In this document: in pieces, positions 43,516 to 52,048 of the stretch
How the letters are laid out: each line of letters opens with the position of its first letter
How positions within the stretch are numbered: position 1 is the first letter of the stretch
NCBI RefSeq assembly: GCF_029223485.1
Contig: NZ_JARHTP010000004.1
Span: 62,001-126,000, forward strand
Length of the DNA: 64,000 nucleotides
Reading direction: 5' to 3'
DNA from: Streptomyces coacervatus
GTDB taxonomy: Bacteria > Actinomycetota > Actinomycetes > Streptomycetales > Streptomycetaceae
Position numbers and translations under genes: made by a program
The notes under the pieces: model-generated
What the model was told of the DNA's origin: nothing
Seen by the model: only the letters and a program-made list of their open reading frames with translations
The model's database searches: none

Positions 43516-44787
43516 ATGCGAGATGTACGTGAGTGGACGGCGTCCCTCGTGCGCTTTGTGAAGCGGCGCCGGGACCCGGTGGTCGTGCAGACGCTGCGCG
43601 CGGCCGCCGCGGCGACGCTCGCGTACGTCGTGGCACTGCACCTCAGCCCCGAGCCGGCGCCGCTCACCGCCCCGCTGACCGCGCTGCTGGTCGTCCAGGT
43701 CACCCTCTACGCCACCCTCACCAACGGCATCCGCCGGGTGAACTCGGTCGTGGCCGGGGTCCTCGTCGCCATCGCGTTCAGCCTCCTGGTGGGCCTGACC
43801 TGGTGGAGTCTGGCCCTGCTGATCGTGGCCTCGCTGGCGGTCGGGCGGCTGGTGCGGGTCGAGGAGTACGTGCCCGAGGTGGCGATCAGCGCGATGCTGG
43901 TGCTCGGGGTCACCACCCACGGTGACACGGCCTGGGCGCGGGTGGTGGAGACACTGATCGGCGCCGTGGTCGGGTTCGGCAGCAATCTGCTGCTCGCGCC
44001 ACCCGTGTGGGTGGACGAGGCGGGCGAGTCGATCGAGGGGCTGGCCCGCCGGCTGCGGCAGCTGATGCTCCGCATGGGCGAGGAGGCCGCCGGCCGCACG
44101 CCCGTCGAGCATGCGACGGAGCGGCTGCACGAGGCACGCCGGCTCGACCACGACATCGTCGAGGTCGACGCGGCCCTCAGACAGGCCGAGGACAGCCTGC
44201 GGCTCAATCCACGCGTGCGTGAAGGCCTGCTGCACCGGGTGGTGCTGCGCACGGGGCTGGACACGCTGGAGATCTGCACGGTTGTGCTGCGGGTGCTGGC
44301 GCGCACCTTCACCGACCTCGCCAAGGAACGCGATCCCGAGCCGCTGTTCGCGCCCGGGACGGGAGCCGCCGTGGAGCGGCTGCTGTCGGAGATCGCCGAC
44401 GCCGTGGTCAGTTTCGCGGTGCTGGTCACCAGCCATGTCAGTGTGAGCGCCGAGTCCGCGGAGTCCCGGCTGGCCGCCGAGCTGCGGCAGGCCGCGGCCA
44501 CCCGCGACAAGCTGGCCCAGCTGCTCCTGGAGGAGGTCCAGCGCGACGCCCGCACCTGGCAGCTGTACGGCGCCGTGCTGACCGAGGTCAACCGCATCCT
44601 CGACGAGATGGACACCGAGCACCGCTCCCGCCGCCTCCTGGAGGAACTTGACCGTACCTCCAGCGAGCAGCGCGAGCGCATGCCGCGGCTGACCGGGCTG
44701 CGGGAAAGTCTGCGCGATTCCGATCGGCTCAGGGTTCCGGAGGTGCTGCGCAGGAACCCTGACGACGCCGAGCGTCGTTCTAGGTGA
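43516..44787 (+). CDS. FUSC-family aromatic acid exporter-like membrane protein
   Basis: About 423 aa from ATG 43516 (MRDVREWTASLV), with GAAGGGG 12 nt upstream; the frame extends through ATG 43480 to TTG 43438, so the start is uncertain. An N-terminal block of about six membrane helices (TLRAAAAATLAYVVALHLSP to VVGFGSNLLLAPPVWVDEAG) is followed by a long helical cytoplasmic part. The fold matches the FUSC/ArAE family of aromatic acid exporters, here with one membrane block. Substrate unknown. Divergent from the TIGR03086 gene across the tandem repeat. Confidence 0.85.
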   Translation: MRDVREWTASLVRFVKRRRDPVVVQTLRAAAAATLAYVVALHLSPEPAPLTAPLTALLVVQVTLYATLTNGIRRVNSVVAGVLVAIAFSLLVGLTWWSLALLIVASLAVGRLVRVEEYVPEVAISAMLVLGVTTHGDTAWARVVETLIGAVVGFGSNLLLAPPVWVDEAGESIEGLARRLRQLMLRMGEEAAGRTPVEHATERLHEARRLDHDIVEVDAALRQAEDSLRLNPRVREGLLHRVVLRTGLDTLEICTVVLRVLARTFTDLAKERDPEPLFAPGTGAAVERLLSEIADAVVSFAVLVTSHVSVSAESAESRLAAELRQAAATRDKLAQLLLEEVQRDARTWQLYGAVLTEVNRILDEMDTEHRSRRLLEELDRTSSEQRERMPRLTGLRESLRDSDRLRVPEVLRRNPDDAERRSR

Positions 44788-44841
44788 CGGAGTCACCGGA
44801 GCTGCGTACGTTTCCGGGGCCGGAAACAAGGGGGCGGGCGG

Positions 44842-45891
44842 ATGACGGACACGAGCGTGCGGATCGACGGGAACACGTTGCGGTTGCCGGGGGGTGTGGC
44901 GGTGCGGTTCGTGCGTACCCTGCGGCTGCCCGAGACGGGCACCCATCCGCTGCCGCCGGGGCTGGGCGAGTTCCCGGTCCGCAGGGTCGCGGATTTCCCG
45001 GACACGGTGCCCGAGCAGTGGCGTGCCCGGGGCGGTGTGATGCTGCCGGTGTATCTGCGCGAGGCGATGTGGCTGAGCTTCGGGGGGACCGCGGAGCCGG
45101 CCGCCCTGCAGGTCGGGGTGGGCAAGGTGTGCGCGGTCTCAGGGAAGCCGTGGAGCGACCGGCTGTCCCGGAAACCGCAGAACTATGTCGTGCTGCCCCG
45201 CCAGCCCTGGCTGGACGGTATCAACTCCGGGAAGGGCACCGTCCGCCAGTTCGTGGCGGTGCCGCTGAGCCTGGGCGCGACCGTCGAGGGCCAGGTCACG
45301 GGCGAGGAGACCTGGGGTGGCGTACAACTGCAGTCCTTCCCCCTCAGGGAGCGGAAACTGGCCGAGTGGCGCGAGGAGGAGCGGCGCCGCTCGGAGCTGC
45401 GGCGGACGAGCATGTCGGCCGGGGGCTACGGTGCGGCGCTGCCCATGGCGGCGCCCGCACCGGGCGGCCCGGTGCCGGTGGCGGCCCCGGCGGGACGTCC
45501 GCGACGCGCCGCGGCGATGGGTCTCGGGGTCGGCGGTTCGATGCGGCAGGAGGTCTACCGGGACGACCGGCCGCTGGAGGACTGGGCCGAGGAGCCCGCC
45601 GGGCGCGTGTTCGTGCACCTGGTGACACCTCCGGAGTGGCGCCGGATCACCGGCGAGGCTCCCCCGCCGTCGCCCGTGGACCGCGCGGAGTACACCCGGG
45701 CCGGACTGCCCTGGTACGACTACTACGACCAGGATGCGGAAGACCTCGCGCCCACGGACGCACTGGAAGGCGTGCAGCCGGTCGGCGACTGGCTGGGCGA
45801 GGACCACGAGCCCTGGCAGGATCCCGCGCCGCAGCAGGTCAAGCCGCTGGGGGACGCACCGGGCAAGCCGGTCGAGGACGGCGACTGGTAG
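44842..45891 (+). CDS. conserved hypothetical protein (349 aa)
   Basis: I recognise this as a widespread bacterial conserved protein without known function: GNTLRLPGGVAVRFVRTLRL, PPGLGEFPVRRV, REAMWLSFGG, GINSGKGTVRQFVAVPLSLG are its conserved blocks (about 10-160). A linker rich in Ala/Pro/Gly (about 190-225) leads to the acidic C-terminus (WYDYYDQDAEDLAP). No signal peptide or membrane segment. It starts 54 nt after the FUSC stop and may be co-transcribed with it. Confidence 0.8.
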   Translation: MTDTSVRIDGNTLRLPGGVAVRFVRTLRLPETGTHPLPPGLGEFPVRRVADFPDTVPEQWRARGGVMLPVYLREAMWLSFGGTAEPAALQVGVGKVCAVSGKPWSDRLSRKPQNYVVLPRQPWLDGINSGKGTVRQFVAVPLSLGATVEGQVTGEETWGGVQLQSFPLRERKLAEWREEERRRSELRRTSMSAGGYGAALPMAAPAPGGPVPVAAPAGRPRRAAAMGLGVGGSMRQEVYRDDRPLEDWAEEPAGRVFVHLVTPPEWRRITGEAPPPSPVDRAEYTRAGLPWYDYYDQDAEDLAPTDALEGVQPVGDWLGEDHEPWQDPAPQQVKPLGDAPGKPVEDGDW

Positions 45892-46004
45892 ACCGGCGGC
45901 CATTGCACCCTGCGCAACGCATGTTGCTGTTCTTGCGCACACCCGCCGGCACGGGTCATGGTGGCTTGTCACTATCGAGGCGAGCGACCACCTGAGGTGT
46001 GGAC

Positions 46005-47246
46005 ATGGGCAGTGGGACAGGAGCGGCGGGCGGCGGCTGGAGCAGGCGCCGCTTCGTCGGCGCGCTCGCGGGAACGGCCGCGGTGACGGCACTGCCGGCA
46101 CCCGCACCGCCCAAGAACGCGTCCGCCCACACCACCACACACCCCGAGCGCGCAGCGACCGCTGCCGAGCAGCCGTCGGCCAAGCCCTCCGCACCGCAGC
46201 CGACCAGGAAACCCTCCGGTCCCAGCCCTCTCTACCTCGGTACCTACACCACGGTCGAGGGCGGCGGCACGGGCATCGGCCTCGCCACATACGACACCGC
46301 GTCCGGCCGTATCACCGCCACCGGAACCCTCACCGGCATCGTCAACCCGTCGTATCTTGCGCTCCACCCAGACCGCCGCACGCTGTACACGGTGAACGAG
46401 CACGACGACGGCGCCGTGACCGCCGTACGCCTCGCCGACCGCAAGGTCCTGGGCGCCCGCAGCACCGGCGGGGCGGGCCCTTGTCACCTCTCCGTGCATC
46501 CGAGTGGCCGCTGGCTGCTGAGTGCCAACTACACGTCGGGCAGTGTGGCCGTGCACCCGATCGACGAATCCGGCGCATTGGGTGAACGCACGGACGTGGT
46601 GACGCACTCGGCTCCGGCCCCCGGACCGGGCCAACAGGGCCCGCACGCCCATCAGTTCATCACCAGCCCGGACGGCGGCCATGTGCTCGCCGTCGACCTG
46701 GGTACGGACACCGTCTACACATACCGTCTCGACGAGCGCCGGGGCACCCTCACCGAAGTGTCACAGGCGCACACCCGGCCGGGCGCCGGTCCGCGCCATC
46801 TCACCTTCCACCCCGGCGGGCGGCACGCCTATCTGGCCAACGAGGTCGACAACACGGTCGCGGTCTGCGCGTACGAGGCGTCCACCGGCCGCCTGACGAT
46901 CGGCGACCCGCAGTCCTCGGGCTCCGGCCCGGGCACCAACTACCCGGCCCAGATCCTGGTGACCGCGAACGGCTCGTACGCCTACCTCGCCAACCGAGGC
47001 GACAACAGCCTCGCGCGCTATACGGTCGAGGCGGACGGCGCCCGGCTCCGGCTGCTCGGCACGGTGCCGGTGTCCGGTGACTTCCCGCGCCAGATCGCCT
47101 TCTCGCCGGACGGGAGCCTGCTGTTCGCGGCGAACCAGAAGTCCAGCACGGTCAGCGTCTTCCAGATGGACGGCGAGAGCGGTGAACTGCGGCTCGCGGG
47201 CGAGCCGTTCGCCTCACCCGTCGCCGTCTGTGCGCTGCCGCTGTAG
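46005..47246 (+). CDS. Tat-exported lactonase-family beta-propeller
   Basis: 413 aa from ATG 46005; GAGG lies 7 nt upstream, and GTG 45999 is too close to it. Tat signal SRRRFVGALAGTAAVTALPA, then a Thr/Pro-rich linker to about residue 70. The body is a seven-bladed propeller of the 6-phosphogluconolactonase/YbhE group: YLGTYTTVEGGGTGIGLATY, PSYLALHPDRRTLYTVNEHD, GPHAHQFITSPDGGHVLAVD. Exported, so a sugar-phosphate substrate is unlikely; an extracellular lactone or a binding role is possible. The 3' end overlaps DUF2470 by 33 nt. Confidence 0.9.
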   Translation: MGSGTGAAGGGWSRRRFVGALAGTAAVTALPAPAPPKNASAHTTTHPERAATAAEQPSAKPSAPQPTRKPSGPSPLYLGTYTTVEGGGTGIGLATYDTASGRITATGTLTGIVNPSYLALHPDRRTLYTVNEHDDGAVTAVRLADRKVLGARSTGGAGPCHLSVHPSGRWLLSANYTSGSVAVHPIDESGALGERTDVVTHSAPAPGPGQQGPHAHQFITSPDGGHVLAVDLGTDTVYTYRLDERRGTLTEVSQAHTRPGAGPRHLTFHPGGRHAYLANEVDNTVAVCAYEASTGRLTIGDPQSSGSGPGTNYPAQILVTANGSYAYLANRGDNSLARYTVEADGARLRLLGTVPVSGDFPRQIAFSPDGSLLFAANQKSSTVSVFQMDGESGELRLAGEPFASPVAVCALPL

Positions 47247-47939
47247 GGCACGCGGGCAGGAGGCGGCACTGGCCTGTGTGAGCAGGACGTGCATGCGTTC
47301 GGTGAGCTCTCCGACATCGTCTGCGGGTGCGTGGAACGGCAGTCGTACGTCGCCGTGGGCGCGGTTGCGCTCGATGCGCAGCGTCAGTCCGTGCCGGTCG
47401 ACGGCGACGGGCTGGACGCGGACAGCGCCGTACAGACTGGCGTGGTCGACGAGCCGGGTGAGCCGCTCGACGGCGTCGGCATGGCAGTCGGCGAGGTGGG
47501 TCAGCAAGTGCGCCTCGGCGAGGGCCAGCGGGTCGGGCTCGGCGGCGGCGAACTCGTCGAGGTCGACGACCACCGCGCCGGACGACTGCCGCAGCACGAT
47601 CCTGGTGGCCCGGAACGCCAGATGGCCGTCCTCGGGAATGAAGTACCCCGCGAGCCAGAGCCTGGCTCGGATGCGGTTGCGCACGGGGACGGGTGCGACG
47701 TCGGCGAACTCCAGCACTGCATGGGGCTCTCCGCGGGGCGCGCAGATCGCGGCCGCGAGCAGGGCGCTGTCCTCGGGCACATGCAGCAGCACCCGACCGT
47801 CCTCGTCCACGCTGTGCGCACCGACGAACTCCTCGCGACCGCCGTCCGCGGTCACCGCGCAGGACCAAGCGGCGGCGAGCACCGACCGGGCCCGTTCGGC
47901 CGCGGCAGGCGCGGCCGTCCAGCTGGGGCTGTCGCCCAT
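47214..47939 (-). CDS. DUF2470 protein, iron-box regulated
   Basis: 241 aa from ATG 47939, with AAGGAGGT 7 nt upstream; the frame is open to 47996. The C-terminal DUF2470 domain (about 150-225) contains LLTHLADCHADAVERLTRLV and GLTLRIERN; the N-terminal half reads like the split-barrel partner of the HugZ-type haem oxygenase family. In such proteins DUF2470 binds or degrades haem. An almost perfect DmdR/IdeR iron box lies 12 nt before the start, so iron-repressed expression is likely. Function as a haem/iron handling protein is inference. Confidence 0.88.
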   Translation of the reverse strand: MGDSPSWTAAPAAAERARSVLAAAWSCAVTADGGREEFVGAHSVDEDGRVLLHVPEDSALLAAAICAPRGEPHAVLEFADVAPVPVRNRIRARLWLAGYFIPEDGHLAFRATRIVLRQSSGAVVVDLDEFAAAEPDPLALAEAHLLTHLADCHADAVERLTRLVDHASLYGAVRVQPVAVDRHGLTLRIERNRAHGDVRLPFHAPADDVGELTERMHVLLTQASAASCPRALQRQRTDGDG

Positions 47940-47950
47940 CCCAGACCTCC

Positions 47951-47969
47951 TTAGGTAAGCCTTGCCTAA
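47951..47969. promoter_or_regulatory. iron box (DmdR1/IdeR type)
   Basis: TTAGGTAAGCCTTGCCTAA is a near-perfect 19-bp palindrome matching the actinomycete iron box TTAGG-N9-CCTAA. It sits 12 nt upstream of the DUF2470 start; with iron bound, DmdR1 should repress the gene. Confidence 0.9.
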
Positions 47970-48023
47970 CCTATCGAAGATCCGGGTGTACGCCAACCAT
48001 GGGACGGCCGAAGCCGCAACGGA

Positions 48024-48632
48024 TCAGGGCGCGATGACGCCCAGCAGCGCCCGGGCGCACAGGTCGCGCACCTGCTCCCGGCTCAGGTCCGAACCCCGCA
48101 GCCACTCCAGACAGACGGCCGTGGTGAAGGCCAGCCAGCCGCGGACGGCCAGTTCGAGGTCGGGGCGCTCCTGGGCGACCGAGCCGAGTTCCGGGTCGGC
48201 GGCGAGCGTCGCCAGAATCTGCCGTTCCTGCGCGGCCAGCGCCCGCTGGTAGACCCTGCGGATGGCCTGGTCCCCCGCCGCGTCCGCACGGTGGAAGGCA
48301 CGGAAGCCGTGCGCGTGGGCGTGGACGTACTCCAGAAAGGTGTCGAGACCGGCGGCGAGCTGCTCACGCGCCGGAATCCCGGGCACGGCCGCCGTCATCC
48401 GCAGCATCCGCTCGCTCTCGCGCTCGACCACCGCCGCGAAGAAGTCCCGCTTGGTCGGGAAGTAGTGGTACAGCAGCCCGCGCGAGACGCCGGCGATCTC
48501 GGCGACCTGCTCGATCCACACCTCGTCGTAGGGGCTCTCCGAGAACAGCCGTGCCCCCACCGCCAGCAGCTGCTCCCTGCGCTCCTCGGTGCTGAGCCGG
48601 CGGCGTGTGCGCTCGCCCTGATTCGCGGCCAT
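48024..48632 (-). CDS. TetR family regulator of the divergent P450
   Basis: 202 aa. HTH: REQLLAVGARLFSESPYDEV then IAGVSRGLLYHYFPTKRDFF (about 18-62), a textbook TetR DNA-binding domain. The C-terminal half binds an unknown ligand. It is divergent from a P450 gene 118 nt away; TTGAACC-based dyads at 48646 and 48687 are its likely sites, the first only 13 nt from its own start. Confidence 0.92.
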   Translation of the reverse strand: MAANQGERTRRRLSTEERREQLLAVGARLFSESPYDEVWIEQVAEIAGVSRGLLYHYFPTKRDFFAAVVERESERMLRMTAAVPGIPAREQLAAGLDTFLEYVHAHAHGFRAFHRADAAGDQAIRRVYQRALAAQERQILATLAADPELGSVAQERPDLELAVRGWLAFTTAVCLEWLRGSDLSREQVRDLCARALLGVIAP

Positions 48633-48645
48633 CCCCGCACTTTAC

Positions 48646-48660
48646 TTGACGTCGGTTCAA
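48646..48660. promoter_or_regulatory. TetR/P450 operator 1
   Basis: TTGACGTCGGTTCAA (complement TTGAACCGACGTCAA), a dyad with TTGA/TCAA ends, 13 nt before the TetR start. It resembles the site at 48687-48702 on the other strand. Confidence 0.6.
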
Positions 48661-48686
48661 CAACGGGATCAGACTGGGAACCGCTA

Positions 48687-48702
48687 TTGAACCCACGTAC
48701 AA
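48687..48702. promoter_or_regulatory. TetR/P450 operator 2
   Basis: TTGAACCCACGTACAA shares TTGAACC-N-ACGT-(N)-CAA with the complement of operator 1 (48646-48660). It lies 48 nt before the P450 start, so a repressor here would control the P450. Confidence 0.55.
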
Positions 48703-48750
48703 CAGATGCACGACAGCTCAACCTGCCGCTGATTCAAGGGAGATCGCGTC

Positions 48751-50295
48751 ATGGCGGAGACGACGTCAGGGGCCGGACCGGCGATACGGGCCACGCTCCC
48801 CAAGGGCTTCCGGGGCGCCGAACAGGGCTGGCCCGAGCTGCACCGCATTCCGCATCCCCCGCACCGGCTCCCCCTGCTCGGCGATGTGCTCGGCACCGAC
48901 CGGCGCGCACCCGTGCAGGACTCCATGCGCTACGCGCGGCAGCTGGGGCCGATCTTCCGGCGGAAGGCCTTCGGCAAGGAGTTCGTGTTCGTGTGGGGCG
49001 GCGAGCCGGCGGCCGACATGGCGGACGAGTCGCGGTTCGCCAAGCACGTCGGCCTCGGGGTCGCCAATCTGCGGCCGGTCGCCGGGGACGGGCTGTTCAC
49101 GGCCTACAACCACGAGCCGAACTGGCAGCTGGCGCACGACGTGCTGGCCCCGGGGTTCAGCCGGGAGGCCATGGCGGGCTACCACCCGATGATGCTGGCG
49201 GTGGCGGGGCGGCTCACCGACCACTGGGACCGCGAGCTGGCCGCGGGCCGGGCGGTGGACGTACCCGGCGACATGACCAAGCTGACCCTGGAGACGATCG
49301 CGCGCACCGGGTTCGGGCACGACTTCGGTTCCTTCGAGCGGCCCCGGCTGCATCCGTTCGTGACCGCGATGGTGGGCACCCTCACGTACGCCCAGCGTCT
49401 GAACACGGTCCCGTCGCCCCTCGCGCCGTATCTCCTACGAGGTGCCTCGCGCCGCAACGAGGCCGACATCGCGTATCTCAACCGCACGGTCGACGACCTG
49501 GTCCGGGACCGTCGCGCCTCGGGCGACGGCGGGGTCGGGGACCTGCTGGACCGGATGCTGGAGACGGCCCACCCCGAGACCGGGGAGCGGCTGTCCGCCG
49601 AGAACGTGCGCCGCCAGGTCATCACCTTCCTGGTGGCCGGCCACGAGACCACGTCCGGCGCGCTCTCCTTCGCCCTGCACTACCTCTCCCGGCACCCCGA
49701 GGTCGCCGCCCGCGCCAGGGCCGAGGTGGACGCCGTGTGGGGCGATACGGAGGTGCCCGGCTACGACCAGGTGGCCAAGCTGCGGTATGTGCGCCGGGTG
49801 CTGGACGAGGCGCTGCGGCTGTGGCCGACCGCGCCGGCCTTCGCCCGGGAGGCCCGCGAGGACACGGTGCTGGCCGGGGAACATCCGATGCGGCGGGGTG
49901 CGTGGGCGCTGGTACTCACCGCGATGCTGCACCGCGACCCGGAGGTGTGGGGCCCCGACGCGGAGCGGTTCGACCCGGACCGGTTCGACCCCAAGGCCGT
50001 ACGATCCCGGGCCCCGCACACCTTCAAGCCGTTCGGTACGGGGGCACGGGCCTGCATCGGGCGGCAGTTCGCGCTGCACGAGGCCACGCTGGTGCTCGGT
50101 CTGCTGCTGCGCCGCTACGACCTCCGCCCCGATCCGGAGTACCGGCTGCGGGTGACCGAGCGGCTCACACTGATGCCGGAGGGACTGCGGCTGCACCTGG
50201 AGCGGCGCACTGTCACCGCCGGGGCCGCTGCCGCGGCGGCCTTCGACGAGGCCCCGTCAGAGCTGCGCTGTCCAGTGCACGGGGCGGGTGACTGA
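48751..50295 (+). CDS. stand-alone cytochrome P450, CYP102-haem-domain-like
   Basis: 514-aa P450 without reductase domains. I-helix [13 protein letters not shown] (about residue 295), ExxR in [11 protein letters not shown] (about 350), haem loop [20 protein letters not shown] (about 430-450). The helix I to haem region closely resembles the haem part of the CYP102 fusion at 28792-31962, so it belongs to that fatty-acid-hydroxylase-like branch, but it needs external electron partners. Likely repressed by the divergent TetR. The 3' end overlaps the pentapeptide gene by 39 nt. Confidence 0.93.
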   Translation: MAETTSGAGPAIRATLPKGFRGAEQGWPELHRIPHPPHRLPLLGDVLGTDRRAPVQDSMRYARQLGPIFRRKAFGKEFVFVWGGEPAADMADESRFAKHVGLGVANLRPVAGDGLFTAYNHEPNWQLAHDVLAPGFSREAMAGYHPMMLAVAGRLTDHWDRELAAGRAVDVPGDMTKLTLETIARTGFGHDFGSFERPRLHPFVTAMVGTLTYAQRLNTVPSPLAPYLLRGASRRNEADIAYLNRTVDDLVRDRRASGDGGVGDLLDRMLETAHPETGERLSAENVRRQVITFLVAGHETTSGALSFALHYLSRHPEVAARARAEVDAVWGDTEVPGYDQVAKLRYVRRVLDEALRLWPTAPAFAREAREDTVLAGEHPMRRGAWALVLTAMLHRDPEVWGPDAERFDPDRFDPKAVRSRAPHTFKPFGTGARACIGRQFALHEATLVLGLLLRRYDLRPDPEYRLRVTERLTLMPEGLRLHLERRTVTAGAAAAAAFDEAPSELRCPVHGAGD

Positions 50296-51087
50296 GTCCG
50301 GCAGCCGGGTGCCCGCGCTGCCCCGGGCGGCATTGAGCTGGGGCTGGGTGAGGAAGAACGCGCCGGTCAGGTCGGCGTCGGTGAGATCGGCGTCGCGCAG
50401 ATCGGCGCCGATCATGTCAGCGCCGCGCAGATCGGCTCCGGTCAGGTCGGCGGCTATGAGGTAGGCGCCGCGAAGGTTCGCACCACGCAGGTCGGCACCC
50501 TTGAGGCGGGCGCCCATCAGGTCGGCGCCGCGGCGGTCCTTCCTGCGGCCGCCGGTGCCCGCCCGTACCAGCTCGCTGGTCCTCAGCAGGAGCACATTGA
50601 CCTCCTGCCGGTGTGCGCCCACGTCCAACGCGGCCAGTTGCTCGGGGGGTTGGCGGGTGAGCTCCTCGGTCTTCTCCAGGGCGCGGCGCAGATCGGCGTG
50701 GACCGGGCGGGCCGGGGGCAGGGCGAGCGCCTCGGTGAGGTACCAGAGCAGTTCGTGCAGCTGCCTTACGACCGGGAACACGTCGAACATCCGCCGGGCG
50801 TCCGCCGGCGAGCCCGTGCGCCAGTCCTGTCCGCCGAAGGTGACCTGCGAGACCTTCTGGCCCGCGCCGAAGCAGTCGTAGACCGTGCAGCCGCTGAAGC
50901 CCTGCTGCCGCAGCCGGGCGTGGATGCCGCAGCGGTGGTCGTCCCGAAGGTTCGGGCAGGGCGTACCGGCCTGTTTGTCAATCGCGAAGTCGGCGGAGGC
51001 GGCGAAGGGCAGGGCGACACAGCACAGCCCGAAGCAACGCTCGCAGTCGCCGCGCAGGCCGGCCCGGTCGGCTGTCTGATCTGGCAT
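50257..51087 (-). CDS. pentapeptide repeat protein with N-terminal Cys-rich domain
   Basis: 276 aa. N-terminal region (about 1-75) is Cys-rich: [36 protein letters not shown], possibly a metal or Fe-S site. A helical middle is followed by a pentapeptide-repeat beta-helix (about 185-245) with A(D/N)LxG units such as [20 protein letters not shown]. Pentapeptide proteins can mimic DNA and protect gyrase, but most have unknown function. Converges with the P450, 39-nt overlap. Confidence 0.88.
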   Translation of the reverse strand: MPDQTADRAGLRGDCERCFGLCCVALPFAASADFAIDKQAGTPCPNLRDDHRCGIHARLRQQGFSGCTVYDCFGAGQKVSQVTFGGQDWRTGSPADARRMFDVFPVVRQLHELLWYLTEALALPPARPVHADLRRALEKTEELTRQPPEQLAALDVGAHRQEVNVLLLRTSELVRAGTGGRRKDRRGADLMGARLKGADLRGANLRGAYLIAADLTGADLRGADMIGADLRDADLTDADLTGAFFLTQPQLNAARGSAGTRLPDSVTRPVHWTAQL

Positions 51088-51198
51088 GACGCCAAGCCTA
51101 CGGGGTCATGAGCGCGGTCCCGACGGCGTCGGCATGGCCGAGCTGTGCCGCGCGGCGGCCCTCGCGCGTGCAACTGCGCTCCCGACTCCCCACAAGCA

Positions 51199-51675
51199 CT
51201 ACGTGCTCGCGTCCCCCACAATCTTGGCCAGCTTCGCGATCTTCGCCTGCTTGGCCTTGATCGCGCGAGCGATGAGCCGTAGGTGAGTCGAGGACTCGGG
51301 CACGGCCGTCCTGAACTCCTCCAACCGGCGTCGTTCGAGGGCGAGTTCGGTCCTGAGGCGCGCCGCACGGTCCGGGGGCGCGGGCGGGCTCTGGCCGTTG
51401 AAGACCACGTTGTGTTTGGGGCGCTCCGTCCAGACCACCTCGCGTTCGGCTGCTTCCGCGTCATCGGGGTACTCGATCCGTATCCCGATGACATGCGGCC
51501 CCCACGCCTGCTCCCGCAGGTGCGTGCGCACGCGTGTGAGCGGGCAGATCGAGATGCCGACGTAGAGCAGTCCTTCCAGGCCGTAGAGCCGGTACAGCGC
51601 CGTCCGGCCCGCGGTGTGCAGGCTGCCCTCCTCGTCGAACAGGCCCCGCAGGAACTGCGAATCGACGTCGGTCAT
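51199..51675 (-). CDS. GIY-YIG nuclease-fold protein
   Basis: 158 aa from ATG 51675 (MTDVDSQFLRGLF), with GAAGGGGG upstream; the frame is open to 51732. N-terminal GIY-YIG domain: TALYRLYGLEGLLYVGIS, Arg in PLTRVRTHLREQ (about 25-60). The catalytic Glu region and C-terminal helix (RLIARAIKAKQAKIAKLAKI) look basic. Small stand-alone GIY-YIG proteins often act in DNA repair or have lost activity; function unknown. Confidence 0.85.
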   Translation of the reverse strand: MTDVDSQFLRGLFDEEGSLHTAGRTALYRLYGLEGLLYVGISICPLTRVRTHLREQAWGPHVIGIRIEYPDDAEAAEREVVWTERPKHNVVFNGQSPPAPPDRAARLRTELALERRRLEEFRTAVPESSTHLRLIARAIKAKQAKIAKLAKIVGDAST

Positions 51676-51780
51676 GACGCGGCCCCCTTCGGCTCGACGC
51701 GCACGGCGCCTGTCCATGGAACCAAACCTCACCGATGAGTTTCCGGCGCTGTGGGGGTCTCCTCATTCAACGGAAAACAA

Positions 51781-51803
51781 GCTCGGCTATCACAGATACG
51801 AGC
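51781..51803 (+). promoter_or_regulatory. imperfect dyad upstream of DUF5999 gene
   Basis: Arms GCTCG-GC-TATC and GATA-CGAGC flank ACA, about 41 nt before the ATG at 51845. It looks like an operator with a 2-nt bulge. Function not known. Confidence 0.35.
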
Positions 51804-51844
51804 CCCACTTCAGGCGGGAGCCAGACGGATCGAGGAGAGAGACC

Positions 51845-52045
51845 ATGTGCAGCCACCGGCCACCATGCCCCACCGCAGACAGCCCGGACCACCACAGCGC
51901 CGTGATCGTGTCGGCCCATCCCGAACAGGGCTGGAGCCTGCTGTGCAACGGGACGCTCGTGTTCGACGACACCGGTGAACTGCTGCCGGACGGGCGGGTC
52001 GTGGACCCGCACCGCACCCTCGGTCCGCTGGCCGTGGCCGCCTGA
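51845..52045 (+). CDS. DUF5999 small protein
   Basis: 66 aa from ATG 51845, with GAGGAGA upstream. MCSHRPPCPTADSPDHHSAV and HPEQGWSLLCNGTLVFDDTG then ELLPDG match the DUF5999 family, short proteins common in Streptomyces and of unknown function. Cys/His at the N-terminus (MCSHRPPC) suggest possible metal binding. It converges on the sigma-factor gene with a 3-nt gap between stops. Confidence 0.9.
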   Translation: MCSHRPPCPTADSPDHHSAVIVSAHPEQGWSLLCNGTLVFDDTGELLPDGRVVDPHRTLGPLAVAA

Positions 52046-52048
52046 CCC

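Noticed and set aside
42793..44946. Minus-strand open frame of 717 codons spanning the FUSC gene
   Set aside because: Only the part from GTG 43386 to 42793 is real (TIGR03086 family, strong ribosome site). The rest is the reverse complement of the membrane transporter gene.
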